A stretch of DNA of 64,000 nucleotides from Punica granatum (lineage: Eukaryota > Streptophyta > Magnoliopsida > Myrtales > Lythraceae), in the NCBI RefSeq assembly GCF_007655135.1, contig NC_045132.1:24484354-24548353 (forward strand), given 5' to 3'. Position numbers and translations under genes: made by a program. Under the pieces are notes generated by a model that was not told the origin of the DNA, did no database searches, and worked only from the letters and a program-made list of their open reading frames with translations. Below, piece by piece: positions 53,561 through 64,000 of the stretch (its first letter is position 1; every line of letters starts with the position of its first letter).

Positions 53561-55006
53561 GATTTTCATCCTACTTACATTATAACTAGAAGGACCTTAC
53601 TTTTAGTATATTAAGATTTCATTGTTATTTCAGAACGCATGAATTCGCCTTAGTTTTAGTATGTTGAGATTTCATTGTTTCCTTTCGTCCCTGATTTTTG
53701 CTCTTTTTTTTTTTGTGGTTACTGATTTCGGTTTTGGTTTCGTTTCATTTCGTTTGCATCGGTCCTTCACTTTCCGTAATTTTGCAAGCAGGAGACAATT
53801 TAGTAAGCAAGCATGCATTATATGCACTATATCGTTTCTTTATCCTCCTGATCTCTCCCCAGGGTTTTCGATTTTCCCTGCTTCTCTTTCTTGCCGTCTC
53901 ATGGAATGTAAAAAGCAGGTAAGTTGCCCGAATTTAAGGAGCTTGGTATGCCAAACCCGATTCCATTGTATTTCATATATCTGATTTCTCGATCCGTGCT
54001 TTGTTCTCTCCTCTCTGACTATATTGCTAGGGTTCTAATATTCAGTATCCACGTAAATCAATCTATCTATCCATCTGATCAAGTTTAGACCACGGAGAGT
54101 ACCATTGATGAGCTTGGCAAGTGTGGCTCCAGCCACGGATATGTCTCAAAAGGCCTTCTTGATTTGAGCCCAAAATGTGATCTGTAGTTCGGGTATATTT
54201 TTATTTTATTTATGTATGTGTATGTATATAATATCTACATTAATTAACTATCTGTCTCTGTATGTGTCTGTATATATTGTTTAAATAAGTCGACAGGCTG
54301 AAAGAATATTGGGCTTTCATATTTGTAGGCTGGATATATGCATGGGGAATTGCGGCCTGAGCCCTGACACTGTGTTTGGGAGTTACTTCTATTTTCGAAA
54401 AAGAAATAATGCCTACAGTTGTAACGATATAAGCCAATGCAATTCCAAATATTAATTTTCTCAATAGCAGCTATATTAAATTATAAGAACTGGTTTATGA
54501 TTGTTTTGGACACTTTCTCTCTTGCGAAGTCTATCCCTTTCTCTTCCTCTCATAAAGTTCGAATTACACAACCATGAGCCTGAACCCAAGTGAGATTGTA
54601 TTTCCATCTGTAACTGAGGTTTTTGATCCTCGTTTTCTCTTTCACTTTTTTTTTTTTTCATTATGTCTAGGTGTCACCATATCTTATCTTTTTCTTTAGG
54701 AGTCTCATCTTAATTCTTGATAACTATTCATATAGATTCATAAAATAAAAATAATCATATATATTGGCGCAAATTCTGTCTTTTGTTTCTCACTGTGGAG
54801 TACAGCCTGTATGTCTTGCATTGAATATTGATGGCATGCTATTATTGGTGATTTTCTCTCTTTTTTGTCCCATATTGTCAATCAATTATTGAAGAAGGTG
54901 AAATTTCATCAGTTCCTTCGTTAGTGAAACGGGACAAATGCCCAAATATTCATCAGTTACTGTTCAATCATTATTCATACAACGGCTGTGTCTGCGTATA
55001 TATATT

Positions 55007-55037
<31 letters not shown>

Positions 55038-55138
55038 CGCAGGCTATATATAACATCAAGACTCATGTTTACTCATATAAAGTTTCAGTGATGCAACAAG
55101 TAAATTATACATCGATTCAAAGTGAAGTAAACTAACCA
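53561..55138. other. gene-free region with microsatellite
   Basis: AT-rich, with an (AT)n run at about 55013-55036 and a partial 48-bp-spaced repeat of TTTTAGTATRTTRAGATTTC near 53603 and 53651. The hydrophobic frame at 53661-53984 is T-rich composition, not a recognisable protein. Confidence 0.45.
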
Positions 55139-55250
55139 ACAAAGTTGGTGGAGCGGTAAACAGGACCTTTAGAAAAGAGGAAACCGCAAGTTTGATTCTC
55201 GAAAGCACACTTGTTGGGAAGAAAAATAATCTTTAATACTTGATTTCCTG
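55139..55250 (+). repeat. tRNA-derived SINE-like fragment
   Basis: AAAGTTGGTGGAGCGGTAAA resembles a polymerase III A box, and AAGTTTGATTCTCG about 45 bases later resembles a B box. A similar arrangement occurs near 61590-61690 (GGTTGAGTAGTAAG, then CAAGTTTGAGTTCTGG), with the same following text AAAGCACACTTrTT. Tentative. Confidence 0.4.
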
Positions 55251-55553
55251 AATTGTGAGACTAATGTCTCTCATAATTTTCTTTTTTTAATTATTGACGG
55301 TGTATCAGAACTAATACCAATACCCCCAAGGTTAACTATATCATCCAGTGTATCATAACTAATACCAATACCCCAAGGGCTTATTAACATCGTATTAGAC
55401 CCACGGACCTCCTTATACAATTGAAAAAAAAATATCATCCATTATGCTCCAGCTTTCAAAGTCCAATGCTCATGCGTCGTGCCAATCAACCTATAATTTC
55501 GGGAGCTTGTTCCAGCAAACTATGTACACGTTTAGTAAATTTAGTAAATCTTA

Positions 55554-55860
55554 GAGTGTGTTTGGATTCGCAACAATTTTCAACTCAACTCAACTCCATT
55601 TATTTTCAATTCAACATCACAATCATTATTTTTTTTATATTTTAAATATTTTTAACCATTCAATTCAATTTTTAATATTAAATTCTCTCAACTATTCATT
55701 ATTTTTTCACAATTCAACAACACAATCATTACTTAATCATTATTTTCTCTTAATTATTTATTATTTTTTCACACTTTTTCTCATAATTCAACAATACAAT
55801 CATTACAAACCAATTAAAATCAAAACTCAACTCAACTCAACTCTCAATCCAAACACACCC
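55554..55860. mobile_element. Tourist-like MITE, family copy 4, with TTA target duplication
   Basis: A 307-bp element flanked by TTA on both sides (55551-55553 and 55861-55863). Ends are GAGTGTGTTTGGATT and AATCCAAACACACCC, an almost perfect terminal inverted repeat. The 3-bp TTA duplication and GTGTTTGG ends fit PIF/Harbinger (Tourist) MITEs. This is the best-preserved copy of the family present at 3242, 12413, 18851 and 24780. Confidence 0.88.
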
Positions 55861-56089
55861 TTAGCCACTATCTAATCCCCAACTATATGACCAACCGTAA
55901 CCTATAGCTTGGGCGACGGTTCCTATGCGCTAGCGCTACAGTGAAAATCAGGATAAGTTATTTCAGTTCCATGTCCACAAACATCGTTATATTTGAAAAT
56001 ACATGTTATGCTGTAATCTGGTCTCGGTCGATTCTTTCTGCATATAATTACAAAACTCATAAGGTTAAAGTTTCTGCCCATCATCGCAG

Positions 56090-56252
56090 GTGTTGAGATA
56101 GGGTGCATGAGCATGCACCTCACCTGGCCAGTTCCAACTTTTATTGGGTCGAAAATTCACATCCATTTAGCCCATTCTTATGATTGGGCCAACTTTCTTG
56201 GCCCACTTAAGTGAATAGTGGGCTGAACTGAGCCCATGCCCATATTTCATAT
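56090..56252. repeat. GGGCCCA-rich repeat unit, copy 2
   Basis: Counterpart of 53395-53560: ATGATTGGGCC, CTTGGCCCACTTAAGTGAAT and AGTGGGCTGAACTGAGCCCA. No coding content. Confidence 0.5.
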
Positions 56253-57593
56253 TTTAATTGCATATATTTAATAAATATTGATCACATAATTGTAACTAAT
56301 AATTCCATCATTGTAAATAATCATATAATATAATTAAATTAATCTTTGTAACATAACTAATCCTATACGCAATCTTTTATTCATATACTTGTATACGGGG
56401 TTATCAAGCCGAACGAATTCGTTTTGCCGAATCTAGTCAACTTATTTAATTGGACCATCAAATATTTGTCGGGACATTAGTGCAGCCAATAACAGTGAGA
56501 GATGAGATACGACGACGTAAGTGGCATGAAATGTTGATTTTCTGCCTGGTAGGTGAACAGGGTCTACGTAATAATTCAATTTGGTCAAAAATAGGGTTCC
56601 CATTCCGAAAGCTTCCTGGAACTTTACCTTCTCCACTTCTTCATGAAGATTGCATCCTCAAATGAATATTACATTAGTAAATCATGAATAGTAGGGCCTG
56701 CACATATTAGTGATTTATAATTTTAATAGAACGAAACGAAATTGTTCAAATACATCATAATCCTCACATTACTTTTTTTTTTTTATACATATGTCTAATT
56801 TAAGCCGGCTATTTTGATCAAATATGTATTCATATATATGACCAGCACGGCATGAAAAATTATTTTATCGCATGGAACGATTATTGGAGACACGTCAGGA
56901 GAGTGCGCATAATAGTTTTTATGTATGTGTGTATATACAAATATATGTATATATATGTATATAAATGTGTTAAAGGTTGTTACACGGTATGACCTTTCAT
57001 CAGAGTCAAAGAAGAAAGGAAAATCACACCGAAAAAAAAAAGGAGTTTGTGGCCAAAAAAGTTGTGAAGAGTTTTGTAAACGAGACGCATATGTCAAGTG
57101 TCATTATTATCAAACTAAAATGTCAGAAGGCAACACTAAACCCAAGATTACGCATTGCTAACGAGTAAAAAACACGCATCATATAATAAAAAAATTATTT
57201 ATTTATGTGGACGAATTTTTTTTTTTATAAAAAAATTGAAATTTACTGTAAGTATTTTTTTTTTTGCTTAGATTTACTAGAAAATGTCTCGATTGTAATT
57301 AAGAGATCAACTCAACACGATATTCGACTAAAGATTAGTCCCAGACCGAGTTAAATTGTGTATATTAATTACATGAACCTTCTCGGAAAAAAAAAAAAAG
57401 AAAAGTACATGAACCTGAACCTGAAACGTGGTAAAATATATTTTTCCAAAATATCAATTTTCTATGGAACAACTCAGTCCCTCTCTATCTGTCTGATCTA
57501 TATATGTCTGTAGGTATGTGTCTCAAAAAACCCCCCGCCCACCAACTCCAACTCTCCTTCAGCACAAACTTGGTAAGAGAGTCTGAGAGGAAG
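56253..57593. other. spacer and promoter of dirigent gene 1
   Basis: AT-rich DNA without a gene. A TATA box TATATAT at 57499-57505 sits about 90 bp before the ATG of the dirigent gene and suits a start site near 57530. Confidence 0.5.
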
Positions 57594-58193
57594 ATGGCCA
57601 ACGTTGCAACCATTCCTAGTTTCCGCTCCGGTTTCCTCGTGCTCTCCCTCTTGTTCTCCACTTGTTTCCTAGCTTCGGTCGCCGGACTGGACGAGAACCC
57701 CGGCGCCTTTGGACGGACCCTCGACCGGAAGCTGATGGGCCTCAAGAAGGAGAAACTGAGCCACTTCAGGTTCTACTGGCACGACGTCCAGAGCGGCAAG
57801 AACCCGTCGTCCATCATGGTGGTTCCGCCCGTCAATAATTCGCAGACCGCCTTCGGGCAGGTGAACATGATCGACAACCCCCTAACGCTGGACCCGGAGA
57901 TCGGCTCAAAGATGGTGGGACGGGCACAAGGGTTCTACGCCCTGGCGGACCAGGGCCAGATCGGTCTCCTGATGGCCCAGAACTTCGCCTTCATGGAGGG
58001 CAAGTACAATGGCAGCACGATCACCGTGCTGGGCCGCAACCCCGTCTTCAACCAGGTGAGGGAGATGCCGATCGTCGGCGGCAGCGGCCTCTTCCGATTC
58101 GCCCGGGGTTACGTCCAGGCCCACACCCACACCTTTGATATCAAGACCGGGGACGCCACTGTAGAGTACAATGTGTATGTCTTGCACTATTGA
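57594..58193 (+). CDS. dirigent protein 1 of cluster
   Basis: Intronless, 199 aa. A signal peptide occupies about residues 1-28 ([19 protein letters not shown]). The single dirigent domain includes [87 protein letters not shown] and the terminal [10 protein letters not shown]. Dirigent proteins are secreted beta-barrel trimers that direct stereoselective coupling of phenoxy radicals in lignan and lignin-related chemistry; the HFRFYWHD motif suggests the DIR-b/d type, for which the substrate is usually unknown. N-glycosylation sequons are visible at NNSQ and YNGST. The start at 57594 is the first ATG after the predicted transcription start; a longer frame from 57504 overlaps the TATA region. 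Confidence 0.93.
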   Translation: MANVATIPSFRSGFLVLSLLFSTCFLASVAGLDENPGAFGRTLDRKLMGLKKEKLSHFRFYWHDVQSGKNPSSIMVVPPVNNSQTAFGQVNMIDNPLTLDPEIGSKMVGRAQGFYALADQGQIGLLMAQNFAFMEGKYNGSTITVLGRNPVFNQVREMPIVGGSGLFRFARGYVQAHTHTFDIKTGDATVEYNVYVLHY

Positions 58194-59632
58194 CGGCATA
58201 TATAAGTCATTGGTGCTCTTTTTTTCCTTTGTTCTTTGTCTCCTTTTGAAATAATAATTTATCTTCGGTTTTCACATTTGCTATTATAGATATTGTCGAT
58301 GCACAATAAAATTAGGTTGGAACTGTCTAGAGTAAGGCTCCTATTCCTTCACGTCGGGGCCCTGGTTGTCTTTGTATACTGATGAGTTAAGGTAACAATA
58401 TTTTCTAATCGCATCGGGTGTCCTTTGAATCGAGACATTTTCCGGACGAAAAAAATTTGTACTTGAAATAGGATGGCCTTCTATTTGTATATATACATAT
58501 AAGAGCAAATGCGATATATACCTCTGCAAAAGCAACTGATTACGTAATGTTTACGGTCGATGAATATTATCATTTGGCTATACATACATACATAAATACG
58601 TACATATATATATATATATATATCATCTGCAAGTAGACCCGATCGAGAAATTCATTATACACAAAGGTAAACGACAACCTTAATTATCGATCGGGCTGAT
58701 CAGTGACTATATATAGATGATTTCTGATCTGGTCCTTGCACAAATTTTAGTTATATAAATAAAATGGAAAAGTGTCCACTTAATAAATTATAAATTATTT
58801 TATATGTTTATAAAGATGAGGGTCTATCAACGCATGCCATGGGCTCCCTAAGGGAATTATGGTAGGGTTACGCTTTTTCTGCTTCTTCCTTTTGGCCTGT
58901 TCTCCATGAGATTCCTCCACCGCCAGCTTCATGATAATAATAATGGAAATTTTTCCTTTTCTTTTTCGGTAAGCTATGATAATGTAAATTAATCTACAAC
59001 ACGTCACACTCAAGGAAGAAGAAGAAAGAACAGGAAATAATGTAAACGTAACCACCTCGTCCTGTGTTTCCTTTTTGCATTTATTTTAATTGATATTGAT
59101 ATCAAGTCAATTTTTTTTAAAAAAGAAGCAAATGATTCATTATTTTTCGGAACTCATAAAAGTATAATAAATAAAGTAAAATAAAAGACCACATGAGTTT
59201 TATCGATGAGATCCAAACATAAGACCTTTTGATTTCAGATCTACATTATATGTTACTATATTAAATCCTCTTTATTATGGTTGATTAATCAGAGAGTCTT
59301 CGAGGTGGACTCGGAAAATGATGAAAGTTAAAACCTATTTTCTAGTCAATGAGTCCTCGAAGGTCCACACCAACCCCTCCCACTAGCTAGACCCCGGACC
59401 GAGTAATAATTAATTCGAAATGATCACGGATCTCCCCCATAACAAGTTATACTGACGTGGAAATTAAAAGTATGATTCAATTTCTCTTAAAAAAAATTAT
59501 ACAATATAACTCGAATAACCAACTGAAAAGATATCGAATTGAATTATTGAGAACAACCCGATTAAGTCTCAGATGAGGCTTTGATTGCAACATTCATCAA
59601 TCGGTATATTTTATGAGACAAAGAAGTGTAAC
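58194..59632. other. spacer between convergent dirigent genes
   Basis: AT-rich, with a (TA)n tract at about 58603-58622. No credible gene. The minus-strand frame at 58795 is Lys-rich composition only. Confidence 0.45.
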
Positions 59633-60415
59633 TTAAGTCTCCAATTGGATTGGAACTCTATTATTCTTGATGTAAAGTTTACCGGAAAGATATTGCGCAA
59701 GAATTAGGACGTCTAATTTATCACGAATAATAATACGCCTCGATCGGTAACCCCAGTAGCTACTGTCTAGCTTTACAACACTAGTTATTTTTCCGAGAAA
59801 ACCGCAAAACATCAACACCGCGCTGTAAATATTGTAATCGACTGTGGCGTCGCCGGTCTTTAGATCGAAGGTGTGGGTTCGGAGCTGGGCGTATCCATGG
59901 GCAAAGCGGAAGAGGCCGCTGCCGCCAACCACGGGCATCTCCCTCACAGCATCGAACACGGGGTTGCGGCCAAGAACGGTGATGGAGCTGCCATTGTATT
60001 TGCCCTCCACAAAGGCGAAGTTCATGGCCATCAGTAGGTCCACCTGGTCTTGGGCCGTCTGGGCGTAGAACCCCTTGGCACGGCCTACCAGCTTCGAGCT
60101 CGGGTCCGGGCCTAGCGTTAGGGCATTGTCGATCATGTTGACCGCCCCGAAGAAGGTCTGCGAGCCATTGACGGGTTTAACCACAGAGATAGAAGTGGGG
60201 TTCTTGCCGCTGGCAACATCGTGCCAGTAGAGCCTAAAGTGGCTGAGCTTCTCCTTCCTTGAGCCCAACAGCTTCTTCTGGTCGAGGGTCCTACCGAAGA
60301 TGCCGTCCGCTTCACCTTGGCCTCTGGCTGCAGAAGCTCTTAAGAAGGAGGAGGACAGGAGAGACAAAGCGAACCCAAATAAAATGGGAACAATAATTGC
60401 AGTTTTAGTAGCCAT
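59633..60415 (-). CDS. dirigent protein 2 of cluster, abnormal C-terminal extension
   Basis: Intronless frame of 260 aa from ATG 60415. A signal peptide is present ([20 protein letters not shown]). The dirigent domain is full: [87 protein letters not shown] and ATVDYNIY. The sister genes stop four or five residues later with YVxHY. Here the final strand is lost and the frame continues for 63 unrelated residues ([20 protein letters not shown] onward) to a stop at 59633. The change may be a small 3' deletion or insertion, so the product could be misfolded or new. A TATATATA box lies on the minus strand at 60491-60498, suiting a start just upstream of the ATG. Confidence 0.85.
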   Translation of the reverse strand: MATKTAIIVPILFGFALSLLSSSFLRASAARGQGEADGIFGRTLDQKKLLGSRKEKLSHFRLYWHDVASGKNPTSISVVKPVNGSQTFFGAVNMIDNALTLGPDPSSKLVGRAKGFYAQTAQDQVDLLMAMNFAFVEGKYNGSSITVLGRNPVFDAVREMPVVGGSGLFRFAHGYAQLRTHTFDLKTGDATVDYNIYSAVLMFCGFLGKITSVVKLDSSYWGYRSRRIIIRDKLDVLILAQYLSGKLYIKNNRVPIQLET

Positions 60416-60490
60416 CCGTTTCGTCTCTTGTCTAGACGGTCTCTCTTGTGAATTCTCTGCACTAGGAGAGTTGGAAGCACCATATGGGTA

Positions 60491-60498
60491 ATATATAT
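60491..60498 (-). promoter_or_regulatory. TATA box of dirigent gene 2
   Basis: TATATAT-type box on the minus strand about 75-80 bp before ATG 60415. Spacing suits a 45-50 nt leader. Confidence 0.5.
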
Positions 60499-60515
60499 AG
60501 AAAATGTTGTCATGC

Positions 60516-61835
60516 ATCGGTACTTTCGAATCGGCTGCTTCCGTGCTTCCGCCGAGCGACGCCCTCTTGCCATCTGATCAGGTTTGGGCCGGGTCGGGTC
60601 GGATACGTCCCGATTTGTGTTTGTTTGGATTCAGCCCGATTTGGATTCAAATGGAATGTGGGTGGCAGAGGGGGCTTGCAATTCAAACTTCTCGGCCTCT
60701 CCCTCTTTTGTCTCTCTTGTTGCAAATGCCGGATTGGTCGGCTCCTGGTATGCTACCTGATGGATCGGTCGGCGGTTGTTGCCTTCCCTGGCCTGATTTG
60801 GTGGCCTGACTCCGTGATTGGTTCCTAGCGCTCGAGTGCTGCTCAAGACCCCCCCTGCTTTGCTCTAATTTCAAGGTATCTTCAGTACCTTGGAATCAAA
60901 TGGTCGAGTTCTACTTGGATATACTACTTGAGGATCTTTCCTGGTTTATCAAGATCCATGCGTGACGACATAGTGCTTTGATCGGAATCTCTTATAGTTG
61001 CTACTTTGTATTTCACCTCAATTTTTCTGTATAGTATGTTTGGAATGATCTAATTATTTTTGATATTGTAATATTCATTTCTTGAGTATTTTTTCTTGTG
61101 CTCTTTTCATGTAATTTTTACATGTTATGAATAAATTCTCAAGGTCCAGAATTTTTTTTAAAGTATTATATTAATATAAGAATGAGGGTTGGCATAGTAG
61201 ACTATGACATACGTCATCGCTCGGTGATTAATGATTCCAGATTTGATTTTCACTAGTAAAATTATCTTCCTCCGTATAGTTTTTCTTTCCCTTTACTTAT
61301 ATTATACTACATCCACAGTTTTTTTTGTAATCGAAAAAAAGAATTATGACATAATTACTAACACAAGTTAGTTCAATCGCGCTTATTCTCATTAAATAAG
61401 GTCTCGAATTCGATTTTTGTGAATTGAGAAATCCATGTTGAGAAAGTTTTACTCTCTTAGTAGACACCCGACTCGAATTGGAGTATTCGAAATCTATTGG
61501 TCTTTTGAATATGTATTACGTGACCATGCTTTCTTAACTTTATTAGGAACAAGATCAATGAATGTTTCGTCAATTTAATATTATCAACTAACAAATGATT
61601 GGTTGAGTAGTAAGTAGATTCAATCCCGTAAGAAGGAGAATACAAGTTTGAGTTCTGGAAAACACACTTATTGAGCGGGAAAATACCTGAATTATATTCA
61701 TCTTGGATAGGTTTTTCTATGGTAAAATATAAAAAAGAGCTTGCCGCAATGAGTTCATCTTCATCTTTGTATATTATAAATATATCAGGGTGGAACTTTT
61801 TCCCTGCTTACACCACATATTTCTAATCGGTTCAT

Positions 61836-61879
<44 letters not shown>

Positions 61880-63120
61880 GTATCCGGATGAAGAGCAGCA
61901 TCGTTCCTCGTAGGCACAATGAGACTCGATCGATCGGGACCCTTGACCTCTCACTTGAAGTGACGTCAAGTCACAACTTCGCTAAAAACTTCGATAGTAG
62001 GTGGTAATTATCAATCGACCTCGAAATGATCAGCAAATTAAACCGCCATTGGTTGTTAAAAGTTAGTCAATAATCTACATAAATATGGGTTGTTACCAGT
62101 TAATGTCAATAACTTTTGCGGTTGTTGGACCTGAGTGTATCTTATAATAATTTAATTTAACTAAAGTAATTTGGAAAGAATTCATTTTTTGGTCAGTCAA
62201 CGCCGCCCTCCTGTCCTGAGTGTAATATTTCTACCCCCAAACGGCCCGTCGTCAGGGCCCACCGGCCCATCTGTTGGCTAATAGGCCTAACTAGATTCCT
62301 GGGCCCATATGAATCTTGGGCAGGTAAGGTAAGTGAACAGTGAGCGTTCAAATTGCCATATGGATTAGATTTTTTTGCTCTTAATGATCATCACTGATTT
62401 AAAGGTTCGGATCAGATCAACTTGCATATAAGATCGTAGGAGTGGCATCCAAGCGTTTCATCAGAAAATCATCGTGCAACAACCGAGTCCGATTACTTCA
62501 GTGGTTCGTCATGGATAAGCTCGAGGAAAGCCACCCAAAGTATACATAATATATATATATATTATGGATAAGTAAGTATACATAAGTTCTTATGGAGGTT
62601 CTCAAGGAAACTGGTTTTATATTACACTCGGATTACGGATATTAAGCACGACTACTTATGTCCACAGAATATTGTAATTCACAGAGTAACTAACTACCGA
62701 ATGATCCTTCAATCATAATATTCAACGGTTCTGATTAATTATGAGACGAGAAAAGTTACGTATAATTTAAGATCCGAAATAACTATGAACTCGATTGTTC
62801 TTGATGTAAAATTATTGTAGAGGATTTTATTATACTATATCCATGTGTCTCCCTTGTAACCGAAAAAAAATTATTATAGAAAAAAAGCATATTCGAATAG
62901 GAGTTGCCGCCCATCACAAATAATACTTTTCATAAATCAACAAATTGTTCAGCTTCCCATCGCGCGAAATTATTGCACGGTTGAAACAGTCAGAGGACGA
63001 AATTCGATAGGTGAAGTTCCAAAAATAAAACATAAAAATATCGATTGGTGCACGTACCATAAATAAACTTGCAAGGAAAGCCTCAAATTAAAGATCATCA
63101 AAACCGGTAACACCCCTATA
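60516..63120. other. gene-free region with a GC-rich patch and microsatellite
   Basis: 60520-60880 is unusually GC-rich for intergenic DNA (GGGCCGGGTCGGGTCGGATA, then TGATGGATCGGTCGGCGGTT) and open on several frames, but matches no family I know. The rest is AT-rich. An (AT)n/(ATGT)n tract lies at about 61838-61880, and a bZIP-type TGACGTCA palindrome at 61961-61968. Confidence 0.45.
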
Positions 63121-63210
63121 GTAATGAAAGATGTAAACGTTGTACTCAACTGTAGCATCGCATTACTTAGTAATGAAAGACGTAAGCGTTGTACTCAACG
63201 GTAGCATCGC
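63121..63210. repeat. 49-bp tandem duplication of the 3' coding end of dirigent gene 3
   Basis: GTAATGAAAGAYGTAARCGT followed by TGTACTCAACkGTAGCATCGC occurs at 63121 and again at 63170. The second copy is inside the gene (its last 13 codons); the first lies beyond the stop. They differ at only three positions. Confidence 0.9.
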
Positions 63211-63781
63211 CAGTCTTGGGATCAAAGTTGTGGGTTCGAAGCTGGACATACCCGCGGGCAAAGCGGAAGAGGCCGCTGCCGCCGACCACTGGCATTTCCC
63301 TCACAGCATTGAACACGGGGTTTCGGCCGAGAATGGTGATGGTGCTACCATTGTACTTGCCCTCAATGAACACGAAGTTCATGGCCATTAGCATGCCCAG
63401 TGGCAGGTCCTGGCTTGTCGGGGCATAGAACCCCTGGGCATGGCCGACCAGCTTCGAGCTTGGGTCCGGGTCCAAAGTCAGGGCATTGTCGATCATGTTG
63501 ACCTGCCCAAAGAGGGTCCTTGAGCCGTTGACGGGCTTAACCACCATAACGGAGGTGGGGTTCATGCCACTGAGGACGTCGTGCCAATAGAATCTGAAGT
63601 GGCTGAGCTTCTCCTTCTTCGAGCCCAGCAACTTCTTCCGGTTGACGGTCCTCCCAAAGACGCCATAGGACTCCTCCTCCTCGCCTCCTGTAGCTGGGGC
63701 AGCGACCACGAAGGAGGAGGATAGGAGGGAGAATGCATAGAGAGCGGAGGCTAAGATGGGAACAATCGCAAATTTTGCCAT
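63167..63781 (-). CDS. dirigent protein 3 of cluster
   Basis: Intronless, 204 aa from ATG 63781. Signal peptide at residues 1-27 ([20 protein letters not shown]). After an acidic stretch ([13 protein letters not shown]) comes the dirigent domain: [87 protein letters not shown] and the normal ending [10 protein letters not shown]. It is closest to dirigent 2 in the signal-peptide to domain region and shares its orientation. Role as a secreted phenoxy-radical-coupling guide is inferred from the family; substrate unknown. A near-perfect second copy of its last 13 codons follows the stop codon. Confidence 0.93.
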   Translation of the reverse strand: MAKFAIVPILASALYAFSLLSSSFVVAAPATGGEEEESYGVFGRTVNRKKLLGSKKEKLSHFRFYWHDVLSGMNPTSVMVVKPVNGSRTLFGQVNMIDNALTLDPDPSSKLVGHAQGFYAPTSQDLPLGMLMAMNFVFIEGKYNGSTITILGRNPVFNAVREMPVVGGSGLFRFARGYVQLRTHNFDPKTGDATVEYNAYVFHY

Positions 63782-64000
63782 GACGTCTTCCCTCGTTGTC
63801 TATGATCAGGTCGTCTCTCAGTCTCTCCTGAGTTTCTTCTTCACGGATGAGGGTTGATTTATGCGGTCGCAATAGCGAATAGAAAAACATATGCATGAAT
63901 CGCGTTTAGCAAAAATTATATCAAGTTTGAGTCATGTTTTTAGCAAAACTTAGTCACGTTTTTAGCAAAAATTATACCAAGATTGAGTCATGTTCGAATA
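63782..64000. other. promoter side of dirigent gene 3
   Basis: Leader rich in CT on the minus strand, with CATAAATC near 63855 as a weak TATA candidate. Three partial repeats of TTTTTAGCAAAAATTATA-type text lie at 63907-63980. Confidence 0.4.

Noticed and set aside
53661..53984. 107-codon Phe/Leu-rich frame that looks like a membrane protein
   Set aside because: The hydrophobicity comes from T-rich DNA. No conserved motif, and two overlapping frames look equally good.

Overview
This is a nuclear fragment of a dicot plant genome. The genes have GT-AG introns, the intergenic DNA is AT-rich and crowded with small transposable elements, and the families are plant families (KMD-type and SAGL1-type F-box/kelch proteins, PUT/LAT transporters, DUF538 and dirigent proteins). 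The species cannot be fixed from the sequence alone. I found no phage, plasmid, CRISPR or bacterial-type system, and no self-contained new system.

Layout. (1) 1-6.9 kb: the 5' end of an F-box/kelch gene, then gene-free DNA holding a degraded hAT-like element, a calcium-dependent protein kinase (CDPK) pseudogene, a miniature LTR element (TRIM), MITE pairs and a 202-bp tandem duplication. (2) 6.9-17.2 kb: two intronless polyamine/amino-acid transporter genes in tandem, duplicated with their 3' flanks and separated by MITEs and a Helitron-like AT-rich block. (3) 17.2-25.1 kb: MITEs, a second TRIM with a perfect 5-bp target duplication, a three-exon plastid-membrane-type gene and a tRNA-Gly(TCC). 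(4) 25.7-36.5 kb: an 11-exon PP2A catalytic-subunit gene with a hAT insertion in intron 2, then a long inverted repeat and a SAGL1-like F-box/kelch gene. (5) 37.5-40.9 kb: two DUF538 genes. (6) 42.5-45.7 kb: a large decayed multidomain acyl-AMP-ligase gene. (7) 46.4-51.3 kb: an eight-exon PIG-V (GPI mannosyltransferase 2) gene and a DUF716/TMEM45-like gene. (8) 51.3-57.6 kb: repeat-rich DNA with no convincing gene. (9) 57.6-64 kb: a three-gene dirigent cluster, one member with an abnormal C-terminus and one with a duplicated 3' coding end.

The genes do not form a pathway. Housekeeping genes (PP2A, PIG-V, tRNA) are interspersed with small tandem families (PUT, DUF538, dirigent) that expand by local duplication. 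The most distinctive content is the structural record of small elements (TRIM, hAT, Tourist-like MITE) whose boundaries can be read to the base, and the remains of two lost genes. Exon borders were deduced by hand from splice signals, reading frame and remembered family sequences. No similarity search or transcript evidence was available.
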